Below, piece by piece: positions 45,091 through 54,146 of a stretch of 64,000 bases of DNA. The notes below the pieces were generated by a model. The model did no database searches. It was given only the letters and a program-made list of their open reading frames with translations, and was not told where the DNA came from. The stretch covers positions 434,001 to 498,000 of the forward strand of contig CBDICY010000001.1 of the NCBI GenBank assembly GCA_965277445.1, in the 5' to 3' direction. The first letter of the stretch is position 1; each line of letters begins with the position of its first letter. The DNA is from JAFMDF01 sp965277445. Its GTDB lineage: Bacteria > Bacteroidota > Bacteroidia > Chitinophagales > Saprospiraceae. The position numbers and the translations under genes are program-made.

Positions 45091-47211
45091 ATGTCCGCAA
45101 CAACCCACTACAGAAATTGCAACCTTTGCGAAGCCATGTGCGGCTTAGAAATTAAGACTCAAAATAAAGAAGTATTATCCATTCGAGGAGATAAAGCAGA
45201 CCCATTTAGCCGAGGGCATATTTGCCCTAAAGCTTTGGGAATGAAAGATATATATGAAGATCCAGATCGGTTGAAATTTCCGATGAAGAAGATGGAAAAT
45301 GGTTGGGAACAAATTAGTTGGGAAGCAGCATTCGATGAGGTAGCCAATAAATTAAAAGATATTGGACGAAAATATGGCGATAATGCCATTGGGGTTTACC
45401 AAGGCAATCCATCGGTGCATAATGTAGGAACGACCTTATTTTCTCCTAATTTTGTTCGTTCACTAAAGACAAAAAATAGGTTTTCGGCAACTTCTGTAGA
45501 CCAATTGCCCCACCATTTGGCGGCAATGACAATGTTTGGGCATCCTTCTTTTACGCCTGTTCCAGATATTGACCGAACTGATTTTTGGTTGATTTTGGGG
45601 GGCAATCCATTGGTGTCAAATGGCAGTATTATGACCGCACCAGATTTAGGAAAACGACTAAGAGCTATCAAAGAAAAAGGAGGGAAAGTTGTTGTCGTTG
45701 ATCCAAGAAGAACAGAAACAGCAGACAAAGCCAGTCAACATATTTTTATTAAGCCGGGAACAGATGTTTGGTTACTATTAGCGATGGTACATGAAGTGCT
45801 AGAGCAACCAACATTAAACCTACGACATCTAACAGACTTGATAGATGCCGAGCAAATTAATTTATTAAAAGATTTAGCGGCGCCTTATAATGTGGAAATG
45901 GCTGCTGAAAAAACAGGCATTCCAGCCGAAACTATTCGACAACTAACCAATGATTTTAGGAATGCAGGTGCTGCCGTTGCTTATGGTAGAATGGGCGTTT
46001 CGACGGTGACGTTTGGTAGTTTATGCCAATGGTTGGTGCATTGCCTAAACATTCTGACGGGGAATATGGACAGAGCAGGTGGCTTTATGCTAACATCTCC
46101 TGCCTTTGACCCCGTTCGACCACCAAAGGGCAAACCAAGAGAATTAGGTCGTTGGAAAAGTAGAGTTAGAGGTTTACCCGAATTTAATGGAGAAATTCCA
46201 TCGGTCACTTTAGCAGATGAAATTTTAACCAAAGGAGAAGGGCAAATTAGAGCAATGGTCACTTCTTGTGGCAATCCAGTATTGTCAGTTCCTAACGGTA
46301 CAAAATTGGATAAGGCATTTGAAAGTGTAGAATTCATGGTCTGCATAGATATTTATTTAAACGAAACCACTCGACATGCAGATATTATTTTGCCTCCAGC
46401 AACAGGTTTAGAAGTACCCCATTTTGATATAGGATTCAATCAATTGTCTATTAGAAATGTGGTGAAATATTCTGACCCTGTTTTTGAAAAAGCAGAAGGC
46501 GCAAAATATGATTATGAAATCTTCCAAGAATTGACTAGAAGAATGCAAGTCGAAGAATTGCCAACGGATGAAACCATTCGTCAGCAACTATTGCAGCGTT
46601 ATCAAATGACACCTGCTATGATTTTGGATGGTGGGATGAAAAGAGGCGAGTATAGTTTATCCTTAAAAGAAGTAAAAGCAGCGGAACACGGGATAGATTT
46701 AGGCCCATTAAAACCTCGGTTCCCTGAAAGATTACACACCGAAGGGCAAAAAATTAACTTAGTACCAAAAATATTTCAAGAAGATTTAAAACGACTTCAA
46801 AATGCACCAGATACCAATGGGCATTTACTGCTAATTGGTCGAAGACATTTACGAAGTAATAACTCTTGGATGCACAATAGCCAACGATTGGTGAAAGGTA
46901 GAGAACGATGTACGGTACTCATGCATCCAACTGATGCCGCCGCTCGAAATTTAACGGTGGGACAAAAAGTAGCTGTTAGCTCTAGAGTGGGAAAAATTGA
47001 ATTACCCGTAGAAATTTCTGATGAAATGATGCAAGGCGTAGTCAGTATTCCACACGGTTGGGGACATGGACGTAAAAAAATAAAAATGGGGATTGCACAA
47101 GCGAATCCAGGGGTGAGTGTGAATGATTTGACGGATGAGTTGTTGATTGATGAATTGACTGGGAATGCGGCGGTGAATGGGGTGCCTGTGGAGGTTGGAG
47201 AACTGGTTTAG
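45091..47211 (+). CDS. Molybdopterin-dependent oxidoreductase (formate dehydrogenase / DMSO-reductase superfamily)
   Basis: A 706-residue Mo/W-bis-MGD enzyme without an export signal. The N-terminal [4Fe-4S] motif is CNLCEAMCGLEI with a fourth cysteine in HICPKA. The body has the typical MGD-binding blocks (LGGNPLVSNG, DPRRTETA, ILTGNMDRAGG, DIILPPATGLE) and a C-terminal molydopterin-binding domain (LLIGRRHLRSNNSWMHN). The usual Cys/Sec metal ligand is not evident; the corresponding region reads SATSVDQLP (135-138), so the ligand may be Asp or Ser. No small subunits, cytochrome or chaperone are adjacent, so it may work alone in the cytosol. The substrate is unknown. Confidence 0.87.
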   Translation: MSATTHYRNCNLCEAMCGLEIKTQNKEVLSIRGDKADPFSRGHICPKALGMKDIYEDPDRLKFPMKKMENGWEQISWEAAFDEVANKLKDIGRKYGDNAIGVYQGNPSVHNVGTTLFSPNFVRSLKTKNRFSATSVDQLPHHLAAMTMFGHPSFTPVPDIDRTDFWLILGGNPLVSNGSIMTAPDLGKRLRAIKEKGGKVVVVDPRRTETADKASQHIFIKPGTDVWLLLAMVHEVLEQPTLNLRHLTDLIDAEQINLLKDLAAPYNVEMAAEKTGIPAETIRQLTNDFRNAGAAVAYGRMGVSTVTFGSLCQWLVHCLNILTGNMDRAGGFMLTSPAFDPVRPPKGKPRELGRWKSRVRGLPEFNGEIPSVTLADEILTKGEGQIRAMVTSCGNPVLSVPNGTKLDKAFESVEFMVCIDIYLNETTRHADIILPPATGLEVPHFDIGFNQLSIRNVVKYSDPVFEKAEGAKYDYEIFQELTRRMQVEELPTDETIRQQLLQRYQMTPAMILDGGMKRGEYSLSLKEVKAAEHGIDLGPLKPRFPERLHTEGQKINLVPKIFQEDLKRLQNAPDTNGHLLLIGRRHLRSNNSWMHNSQRLVKGRERCTVLMHPTDAAARNLTVGQKVAVSSRVGKIELPVEISDEMMQGVVSIPHGWGHGRKKIKMGIAQANPGVSVNDLTDELLIDELTGNAAVNGVPVEVGELV

Positions 47212-47279
47212 GTTTAATAGGATCGAAGTTTGTTCAGAATAGGAGATAAAGCTTCCTTAGTTTTAAAGAGGTGACAAAA

Positions 47280-47380
47280 AATCTTAAATCATAAATCATA
47301 GTTCATACATCATAAATCCATCTAGTTTTTACGTGACAGATTTATGATTTAAGATTTATGAGCTATGATTTATGATTTTT
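47280..47380. repeat. Heptamer repeat hairpin AATCATA
   Basis: Left words AATCTTA, AATCATA, AATCATA, GTTCATA, CATCATA; right words complementary. AATCTTAAATCATAAATC (47280-47297) is an exact inverted partner of 47339-47356. It uses the same word as the spacer at 11801-11885. Confidence 0.75.
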
Positions 47381-47671
47381 TAAACCAATTCTAACCTGAT
47401 TATCTATTCAAAAAATACGGAGAAAAAATATTTTAATATCTCTGTCATTCTGAACAGCCTATCTCCCTCAACGCTTCTTATCCGATAAAATACTAATAAA
47501 AAAATAAGGCGATTATATTTTATGACTAAAGATTATTAGGAATTTTTTCGTATGGGATACATAAAGCAATTTTTCTTGTGATTTGCGAAAAAATCAAATG
47601 TGTCGCCATATACGACTTTTTTCCTAATTATCTTTACTGTTTTGTATCTTTTAATAGAAATGTTTGAAACA

Positions 47672-47735
47672 AAGCGGCTGTGGAAAACAACCGCCTTGTA
47701 GGAGCTTATTAGGCGACTGTTTTCCACAACCGCTT
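47672..47735. repeat. 25-bp-arm inverted repeat
   Basis: Arms 47672-47696 and 47711-47735 pair with three mismatches, all transitions, around a 14-nt loop. The remaining gap of about 600 bp between the molybdopterin and flippase genes has no supported gene. Confidence 0.75.
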
Positions 47736-47822
47736 AATTTTAAGTAATCTACTCCTTTATATTAAAATGATACAACGCTTTGTTTCTTTATATGAGATTA
47801 TTTATTTAACAAAATATACTGC

Positions 47823-49130
47823 TTGAAAAACAAGCTACTATCCAGTTTAAACCCACTACAGCTATACCAATTAATGCGGTTCGCAACGACCTTATTAATT
47901 GGTATTCTATTAGCTCGTTTTTTTCAATTAACAACTGGGGAAATTGCGCTGTACGAAGTACTACTTTTTTTAGGGAATTTCCTGTCTTTCTTCTGGATTT
48001 CGGCAGGTATCAAAAGTTTATTAAGCCAATTTGCTAAAGAAAAAGAGCAAGCTGCTTTATTCATCAATTTAGCTTTCCTACTATTCCTGTTCGGTTTATT
48101 AGCAGGTGGGGTTCTATATACTTTCCAAGATTTTATCATTCATCAATTTACGCAATATGACCAACTAGCACATATTGAGTTGATTAGCCTTTTCCTTGTT
48201 TTTAATGCACCGACTGCCATTATCGAATATATTTATTTATTACAAAAAAAAGAAAAAGCAATACTTTGGTACGGCAGCATTCTCTTTAGTAGTCAATTGC
48301 TAGTTATTATCCTTCCTTTGTTATTGAATTGCGGATTAAAAGGTGTCTTTCAAGGATTATTAGCTTGGAGTATTTTAAAATTCATTTGGCTACTAAAATT
48401 ACTTTTTAGTGCAAATTCAGGAAGCACTAGTGTGATAAATTGGCAACAAATAAAAAATATCCTATTATTAATGTTTCCACTAAGCTTACACATGCTCATT
48501 GGAGGCGGAATGGAATATGTAGATGGGTTTATTGTAACCAGCCATTTTGAAGATACAGGCATGTTTGCTATTTTCCGTTATGGCGCTAGAGAATTGCCTT
48601 TGGTGACCATATTGACGGCCGCCTTAACGGCTACTTTAATTCCTTTAGCGGTGGAAAATCAAACCGTAGCCATTGATAAAATAAAAATAGAAGTGGATAA
48701 ACTCACGAATTGGCTATTTCCTGTCACGATGGGGTTAATGCTGCTAAGCCCTTATTTATTCCCCTTGGTTTACACCGATAATTTTCAGGAATCTGCTACT
48801 GTTTTTAATTTGTATCTACTGATTATTTCCAGCCGCTTATTATTACCGCAAGTAATTATTTATGCCCAACAACATAATTTTGTCTTGGTTTGGAGTGCGA
48901 TTATTGAAGTACTGATTAATCTAGGATTAAGCCTTTATTTAGTAGAGGATTATGGTTTGTCAGGGATTGCATTTGCTACGGTCATTGCTTACCTCGTTAA
49001 TAAAATTATACTGATAGGTTATAATTATATTAAATTTCAAATTCCTTTATCGGCTTACCTCAATTGGCGAAAATATTTATTATTTAATATTGGATTAGGA
49101 CTTGTTTTTTGGTTGAGTTTGTACCTGTAA
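47823..49130 (+). CDS. Polysaccharide flippase-like membrane protein (oligosaccharide flippase / MOP superfamily)
   Basis: A 435-residue integral membrane protein with about 12 predicted helices and the soluble-loop distribution of Wzx-type flippases, which move lipid-linked oligosaccharides across the inner membrane. It likely starts at TTG 47823, because family-like sequence (SLNPLQLYQLMRFATTLL) precedes the first ATG at 47874. No glycosyltransferases or polymerase genes are nearby, so it is an isolated member. Confidence in the superfamily is good; the exact substrate is unknown. Confidence 0.78.
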   Translation: MKNKLLSSLNPLQLYQLMRFATTLLIGILLARFFQLTTGEIALYEVLLFLGNFLSFFWISAGIKSLLSQFAKEKEQAALFINLAFLLFLFGLLAGGVLYTFQDFIIHQFTQYDQLAHIELISLFLVFNAPTAIIEYIYLLQKKEKAILWYGSILFSSQLLVIILPLLLNCGLKGVFQGLLAWSILKFIWLLKLLFSANSGSTSVINWQQIKNILLLMFPLSLHMLIGGGMEYVDGFIVTSHFEDTGMFAIFRYGARELPLVTILTAALTATLIPLAVENQTVAIDKIKIEVDKLTNWLFPVTMGLMLLSPYLFPLVYTDNFQESATVFNLYLLIISSRLLLPQVIIYAQQHNFVLVWSAIIEVLINLGLSLYLVEDYGLSGIAFATVIAYLVNKIILIGYNYIKFQIPLSAYLNWRKYLLFNIGLGLVFWLSLYL

Positions 49131-49565
49131 CCAGAAGGTTTAAATTATTGAATCGAATTATTAATTTCGGTTGGTACGAATTGGGTAAAAATCTATTCCA
49201 ATTAGACATCGCACCCAAAAGCCCCTCTGGGACTTTGAATAAAATCAAGATTATCCGCTTACGAATTTTTAAAAAAAAGATTAAAAATTAGGATATTTGA
49301 GTTCTTATTGTCTTTTTTACACGAATTCTATTTTAGACTTGCTATCTAAATAAGAATTTGATAGATGAATTTATATTTTTTCTTTAGATGACGCTCTTTT
49401 TTGCTTGCATAGCCCAGCTACGGAAGCAAAAAAAGCGAAAATATAATGGAAAAAGATATTTCATATACAAATTAGTTATTTGGATGGCAAGTCTTTTATA
49501 CAGTAAAAGCATCAAAACTCAAGCGATAAGAATCCGCTTGTTTCTATAAAACTAACTTTACAAAA
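49131..49565. other. Gene-free gap with a poly-A/T stem
   Basis: 435 bp with no supported gene. CTTTTTTGCTT (49396-49406) pairs with AAGCAAAAAAAG (49424-49435) and could form a bidirectional terminator-like stem. AT-rich arms on either side extend it loosely. The symporter promoter must lie to its right. Confidence 0.5.
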
Positions 49566-51215
49566 ATGGGCTTAATTTCTTTTTTAGGATTTACTTTATT
49601 AGTGGCAGGAATTGCATGGTGGTCAACCAGAGGGACCGATGAAGATTCCGCAGATGGCTATTTTTTGGCAGGTCGTAGTTTAACGGCTGGCGTGATAGCA
49701 GGGTCTCTATTATTAACCAATCTTTCTACGGAACAAATTGTCGGTTTAAACGGACAGGCTTATACGGAAGGTATTCTGGTAATGGCCTGGGAAACCTTGG
49801 CAGCCATGGCGATTGTGGTGACCGCAGTCTTTTTATTACCTAGGTATTTGAAAGGTGGTTTAACAACGGTACCTCAATTTTTAGAACGACGATACGATAC
49901 GACGACCAAGAGTATTACTTCTGGTTTATTTTTATCTGGTTATGCATTAGTTCTACTTCCTGTTGTATTATACTCAGGTGCAGTTGCTTTTAGTGCGATG
50001 TTTAATTTACCAGAATTAATGGGCGTTTCTAAAACTGCTGCTTTATGGATCTGTGTTTGGGGCATTGGTATTATAGGTTCTATTTACGCCGTTTTTGGTG
50101 GATTAAAAGCCGTAGCCGTCTCCGATACGATTAATGCAGTAGGTTTATTAATTGGTGGTCTAATGATTCCTTTCTTTGGATTAGCCTATATGGGTGATGG
50201 GAGTGTGATGGATGGTTTATCGACTTTGATGGCAGCTAATCCAGAGAAATTTAAATCAATGGGAGGACCAACTGCTTCTGTTCCTTTTGTAACTATCTTT
50301 ACTGGTATGATGTTGGTGCAATTATTCTATTGGGGTACGAATCAAGCTATTATTCAAAGAGCTTTAGCAGCTAAAAACTTAGAAGAAGGCCAAAAAGGAT
50401 TAATGTTAGCTGGTTTCATTAAGGTGTTGGGTCCTTTAATTGTTGTCTTACCTGGTATTATTGCCTATCATATTTTTGAAGGGAATTTAGAGTTAGCAGA
50501 TGAAGCTTATCCTAAATTAGTTGCGAAAGTATTGCCTGCTGGGTTAGTTGGATTTTTTGCAGCTGTATTATTCGGTGCCATTCTTAGTTCTTTTAATAGT
50601 GCATTGAATAGTTCAGTCACGCTTTTTGGTATTGATATCTACAAAGAATATTTCAATAAAGATGCTACAGAAAAACAGGTTGTAAAAGCAGGTAAAACAT
50701 TTGGTATTGGTTTGGCCATTTTAGCCATGCTTGTCGCTCCAGCTATTGCTAATGATCCTGGAGGTTTATTTGGATACTTACAAGAAATAAATGGTTGTTA
50801 TTCTATTCCAATTTTTACGATTATTATTGTTGGTTATTTAACCAAGAATGTACCTGCACTCGCAGCTAAGGTAGCTCTAGGACTAGGAGTAATTTTATAC
50901 GCTATTAGCCAATTTGGGCTTCAAAAAAGTATGGTTAAATCAGCTCTCGCAGAAGCTAAAGCTGCTGGAATTACAGATGTTGCAGCTCTAGCAGATATTG
51001 AGAAATTAGCTTATCCTCACTTTTTACACGTGATGGCCATTCTATTTGTGATGAATGTATTGATTATGTTAGTAATTGGCAAGTTAAAGCCAAGAACAGA
51101 GGAATACGTACAAGCATATACAGAGCAAGTGGATATTACTCCTTGGAAATATGTACATCAAACAGGGATCGCTATTACGGTTATCGTGATTGCTATTTAT
51201 GCTTACTTTTCTTAA
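49566..51215 (+). CDS. Sodium:solute symporter (SSS/SLC5 family)
   Basis: A 549-residue inner-membrane transporter with about 14 helices and SSS-family signatures: SLLLTNLSTEQIVGLNGQAY near the first helices, VPQFLERRYDTTTKSI, GFFAAVLFGAILSSFNSALNSSVTLFGIDIYK, and a long C-terminal helix pair. It resembles SGLT-type sugar symporters (vSGLT-like). Sodium-driven uptake of a sugar or related solute is expected. It stands alone between two large gaps. The ATG at 49566 begins the first helix directly. Confidence 0.9.
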   Translation: MGLISFLGFTLLVAGIAWWSTRGTDEDSADGYFLAGRSLTAGVIAGSLLLTNLSTEQIVGLNGQAYTEGILVMAWETLAAMAIVVTAVFLLPRYLKGGLTTVPQFLERRYDTTTKSITSGLFLSGYALVLLPVVLYSGAVAFSAMFNLPELMGVSKTAALWICVWGIGIIGSIYAVFGGLKAVAVSDTINAVGLLIGGLMIPFFGLAYMGDGSVMDGLSTLMAANPEKFKSMGGPTASVPFVTIFTGMMLVQLFYWGTNQAIIQRALAAKNLEEGQKGLMLAGFIKVLGPLIVVLPGIIAYHIFEGNLELADEAYPKLVAKVLPAGLVGFFAAVLFGAILSSFNSALNSSVTLFGIDIYKEYFNKDATEKQVVKAGKTFGIGLAILAMLVAPAIANDPGGLFGYLQEINGCYSIPIFTIIIVGYLTKNVPALAAKVALGLGVILYAISQFGLQKSMVKSALAEAKAAGITDVAALADIEKLAYPHFLHVMAILFVMNVLIMLVIGKLKPRTEEYVQAYTEQVDITPWKYVHQTGIAITVIVIAIYAYFS

Positions 51216-51237
51216 ATAAAATGATAAATACTTATTG

Positions 51238-51276
51238 TTCACCTTATTCATTGACCTAACTAATGAATGAGGTGAA
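51238..51276 (+). other. Hairpin downstream of the symporter gene (in a 430-bp gap)
   Basis: TTCACCTTATTCATT (51238-51252) pairs with AATGAATGAGGTGAA (51262-51276) with one mismatch, 23 bp after the symporter stop. No T-run follows, so it may be a 3'-end stabiliser or a processing hairpin. The remainder of the gap to 51645 shows no gene. Confidence 0.55.
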
Positions 51277-51645
51277 TAATTAGCTAGCTATAACTTTTTA
51301 CTTTCCAAAAAGGCTTAAAAGAAATACCTATGTCGGTTGGTGCCTCTCCCTCCTTAAAACAAACTTCTCACAACTTTCATCGAGCTTTAGTTTGGCATTA
51401 ATATTGAAGTTAAGGATAACTTTCCTAAAGATATTGACGTTGAAACTACATTCTTCTCCCTCCAATCTCTTTATTATATACTAAAAATAATGTATTTTCG
51501 TTAAAAGAAAACAAAAACACTTCATTTATTTCAGCTCTGAACAGATTACTTGCCTAAACAATCATCATTCACATTAAAACTTTTTTTTATACTTAAACGT
51601 ATTTAAAAAGTAACTAACCATTTTACTTATAAAATTGAATCACGC

Positions 51646-51843
51646 ATGAACCAAGACGATTTTATTAAATTGCACGGCTTGTTGGCCAAATTAGACGTTG
51701 TAGCTCATAAAGCGGCAACTATTGACGGTACTTTTAAAAAGTATCATACTGGTTCCATTGAAAAATTAAGAGACTTACCCGTTCATTTACGACAGTTAGA
51801 ACAAGGCTTGAAAACGGCAAAAATCATCCCTAGCACCTATTAG
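51646..51843 (+). CDS. Small hypothetical protein
   Basis: A 65-residue, helix-prone protein with no signal peptide and no recognised domain (MNQDDFIKLHGLLAKLDVVA...). Start and composition look normal for this genome. A heptamer-type spacer (CAGTTGG CAGTAGG CAGTTAG) follows it. Its existence as a gene is moderately supported; its function is unknown. Confidence 0.45.
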   Translation: MNQDDFIKLHGLLAKLDVVAHKAATIDGTFKKYHTGSIEKLRDLPVHLRQLEQGLKTAKIIPSTY

Positions 51844-51959
51844 TACAGTAAACAGTTGGCAGTAGGCAGTTAGTCTTTTTGTAATCAATTAAAGAAGCTG
51901 TAATTAAGTTGTCAATTATTTAGAAATCTAATCACTAGAAAGAAATACTCGTATCAACT

Positions 51960-51995
51960 AAAAAGGTGATTTCGTCTACACGGAATTACCTTTTT
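51960..51995 (-). terminator. Terminator of the LytTR/LytS operon
   Basis: AAAAAGGTGATTTCG (from 51960) pairs with CGGAATTACCTTTTTT (about 51980-51995) with a few mismatches. Read on the minus strand, the stem ends in a T-run. The right arm overlaps the last codons of the regulator gene. Confidence 0.6.
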
Positions 51996-52711
51996 TGCTG
52001 GTATTGTGCTAATTTGGCTTGGACCAATTGTTTGTAACTCCTACCTATTGGTAATTTATTGAGACCAATTTCAATTTCCGTCGCCGCAAAAGCATCAATT
52101 TTCTCCAGTATAACCAAATAAGAACGATGAATTCTTAATACAGTTAGCTGCGTTTCTAATAATTTTTCTATCTCTCCAATTTGCATTCTTACCACTAAAA
52201 CTTGTTTAATGGTATGTAGTCTAACATAATCCTTCAAACTTTCTACGTATAGTAAATTAGCTAGAAGCACCTTCACCATTTTTTTGTTAGTTGGAAAAAA
52301 CATAAAATCATTGGCTGCTGTTAGGCTATTTGTTCTACTAACTAATGACTGCATTGCTGCCCGTTCTAATTTATTAACTGCCGTTAGAAAACGACTGAAT
52401 TCAATGGGTTTTAATAAATAATCTACAACTGCTAAATCATAACTTTCTAAAGCATATTGGTGATAAGCCGTTGTTAAAATAACTTGTGGAGGATGTGGTA
52501 AGGTTCTTAAAAAATCGAGTCCTTTTAATTTTGGTAAATGGATATCCAAAAAAATTACTTCTACGGTATGTGTTTTTAATCCTTCCAAGGCATATAAAGC
52601 ATCTGGATAAGTATGCACTAATTCTAGAAAAGGAACTTGTCCAATGTAATCTGTTAAAACCTCTGTTGCTAAAGGTTCATCTTCCACGATGATACAGTTT
52701 AATTTATTCAT
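51986..52711 (-). CDS. LytTR-family response regulator
   Basis: A 241-residue regulator. The receiver domain has IIVEDEP and phospho-acceptor Asp56 (VIFLDIHLP) with Lys near YLLKPIE. The LytTR domain covers about 140-240 (LLYVESLKDYVRLH and RIHRSYLV). Its start overlaps the kinase stop by 4 bp (52708-52711), so the pair is translationally coupled. A direct phosphorelay with the LytS-type kinase upstream is expected. Confidence 0.93.
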   Translation of the reverse strand: MNKLNCIIVEDEPLATEVLTDYIGQVPFLELVHTYPDALYALEGLKTHTVEVIFLDIHLPKLKGLDFLRTLPHPPQVILTTAYHQYALESYDLAVVDYLLKPIEFSRFLTAVNKLERAAMQSLVSRTNSLTAANDFMFFPTNKKMVKVLLANLLYVESLKDYVRLHTIKQVLVVRMQIGEIEKLLETQLTVLRIHRSYLVILEKIDAFAATEIEIGLNKLPIGRSYKQLVQAKLAQYQQKR

Positions 52712-53754
52712 GCTTCCAAGTTTATAACTAGATCAATTTCATAAAAAGAATCGGCATCATTAACTTGTAAATTGTGTTTTTTTGGATAAGTCAAGGCTAG
52801 TTGCCGTTGAATATTTTTCAAGCCTATCCCTAATTCATTTTTTTTGCTATCGCCTTCTTTCTGATTTTTCACTTTAAAATTAAGTTGCTGCTTATTCACC
52901 GCTAAAGCAATATCAATTGTTGTGTCAAATCGAGTATGATTGGCGCTATGTTTAAAAGCATTTTCCACAAAAGGTAATAATAATAAAGGAGCTATTACTT
53001 GATCGGCAGCAGTTATATATTTAGTGAATTTAATTTTCAAGCGATCATTATACCGTAATTTTTCTAACTCCAAATAATCTTCTATGATTTGTATCTCTCG
53101 CTGAATAGGAATTTTGGGTTGATTACATTCATAAAGCATAAACCGCAAAATTTTGGATAATTGTAGGACTACTGGAGCAGTTTGTTCCGATTTTTTTCGA
53201 GCTAAAGCATAAATATTATTCAGCGTATTAAATAGAAAATGAGGATTGGTTTGTGCTTTTAAAAAATTAAGCTCCGCTACCAATTGCCCTTTTTCTAGTG
53301 CTGCTACTCGTTTTTGTTCCGCCAACTGATGTCGTAATAGTTTAATGGTTGCCACAATTCCAATAATGGGCAGCGTATTTAATAAAGCATATAAAAATCT
53401 TTTAGCAGCATATAATTCATAGGGCGGTATTTCTCCATAGAGGAATGGGGAAACCAGATGATAAGTCGCTACTCGATTTAGGATAACGGCAGGAATCAAT
53501 AAGCATATCCCACCAATTGCCATTTGCCAATAAGCTCTTTTTAATAAATATTTGGGAACTAGCCAATAAATAAATGAATAAGCAGCAGCCATTTTGATGG
53601 GCAATAAAATTAACTCACTTACCCAAAATCGTAGGAATCGAATAGGTAAACCATAAGCCAAATCAGATGGTGCCGCAAAAGCCGTACTTAGTAATGCGTA
53701 ACTCAAGGTATAAGCCACCCAAAATCCTATATGCCATGTTATTCTTCTAGACAT
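52708..53754 (-). CDS. LytS-type sensor histidine kinase
   Basis: About 348 residues from ATG 53754; a GTG at 53820 would add 22 residues before the first helix. Four membrane helices (about 5-150 in this numbering) are followed by a short coiled coil. The His_kinase (PF06580-type) motif QTNPHFLFNTLNNIYALAR carries the phospho-acceptor. The ATPase domain has LLPFVENAFKH and a GIGLKNIQRQL end. This is the standard Bacteroidota LytS architecture and the partner of the overlapping LytTR gene. The stimulus is unknown. Confidence 0.92.
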   Translation of the reverse strand: MSRRITWHIGFWVAYTLSYALLSTAFAAPSDLAYGLPIRFLRFWVSELILLPIKMAAAYSFIYWLVPKYLLKRAYWQMAIGGICLLIPAVILNRVATYHLVSPFLYGEIPPYELYAAKRFLYALLNTLPIIGIVATIKLLRHQLAEQKRVAALEKGQLVAELNFLKAQTNPHFLFNTLNNIYALARKKSEQTAPVVLQLSKILRFMLYECNQPKIPIQREIQIIEDYLELEKLRYNDRLKIKFTKYITAADQVIAPLLLLPFVENAFKHSANHTRFDTTIDIALAVNKQQLNFKVKNQKEGDSKKNELGIGLKNIQRQLALTYPKKHNLQVNDADSFYEIDLVINLEA

Positions 53755-53929
53755 CCCACAAATTTCTGTTTTTTTTTGCTCTAATGCGCTATAAATCTCT
53801 AAATGACCGTCAATTTTCACCGAATAACGGCTTGCGAAGGTCTAACGGCATAAAGCCCTAGCTATCGACTATTCTTAGGCTGGAATCTTCCCTTTGTATC
53901 AATTTTTAGTTTGGTTGAATAGGTATGGT

Positions 53930-53937
53930 TAGTTTTG
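53930..53937 (+). promoter_or_regulatory. Candidate promoter (-7 TAGTTTTG, -33 TTTG)
   Basis: TAGTTTTG fits TAnnTTTG, with TTTG at 53910-53913 upstream (16-bp spacer, slightly short). It would start a transcript about 200 nt before the VCBS/ASPIC gene and would carry the following inverted repeat in its leader. Confidence 0.35.
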
Positions 53938-53966
53938 GAATAAGACAATTAATTTGAGTTGTGGGT

Positions 53967-54079
53967 AACTGGTAGCAAAGCCTTTAGGCTTTCCCGTGAC
54001 CGATCTTAAGGTCGGATTTGTTAGATTTTACAGGTCTAAAGGCCTTGGACAGGAAAGCCTGAAGGCTTTACTACCAGTT
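53967..54079. repeat. 28-bp-arm inverted repeat in the leader of the VCBS gene
   Basis: Arms 53967-53994 and 54052-54079 pair over 28 nt with two transition mismatches. A smaller stem (54000-54015, CCGATCTTAAGGTCGG) sits inside, and GGTCTAAAGGCC lies between. The words AAAGCC/GGCTTT are repeated within the arms. Confidence 0.75.
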
Positions 54080-54146
54080 TATTCCAATGCTCCGCAGCCT
54101 TGAATTAATTAATTGACTAAATCTATCTATTTCAAAAACTAAAACT

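Noticed and set aside
34235..47380. Tandem repeat arrays considered as CRISPR
   Set aside because: Words are 7 nt long, degenerate, contiguous without unique spacers, and no cas genes are present.
47536..47727. Minus-strand open frame of 63 codons in the molybdopterin-flippase gap
   Set aside because: It reads through both arms of the 25-bp inverted repeat, so the frame is a by-product of the hairpin.
49109..49291. 60-codon plus-strand frame at the end of the flippase gene
   Set aside because: It overlaps the flippase 3' end in another frame and continues into AT-rich spacer, with no start context or domain.
35218..51843. Toxin-antitoxin pair formed by the two small hypothetical genes (35218 and 51646)
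   Set aside because: They are 16 kb apart, unrelated in sequence and have no partner gene adjacent.
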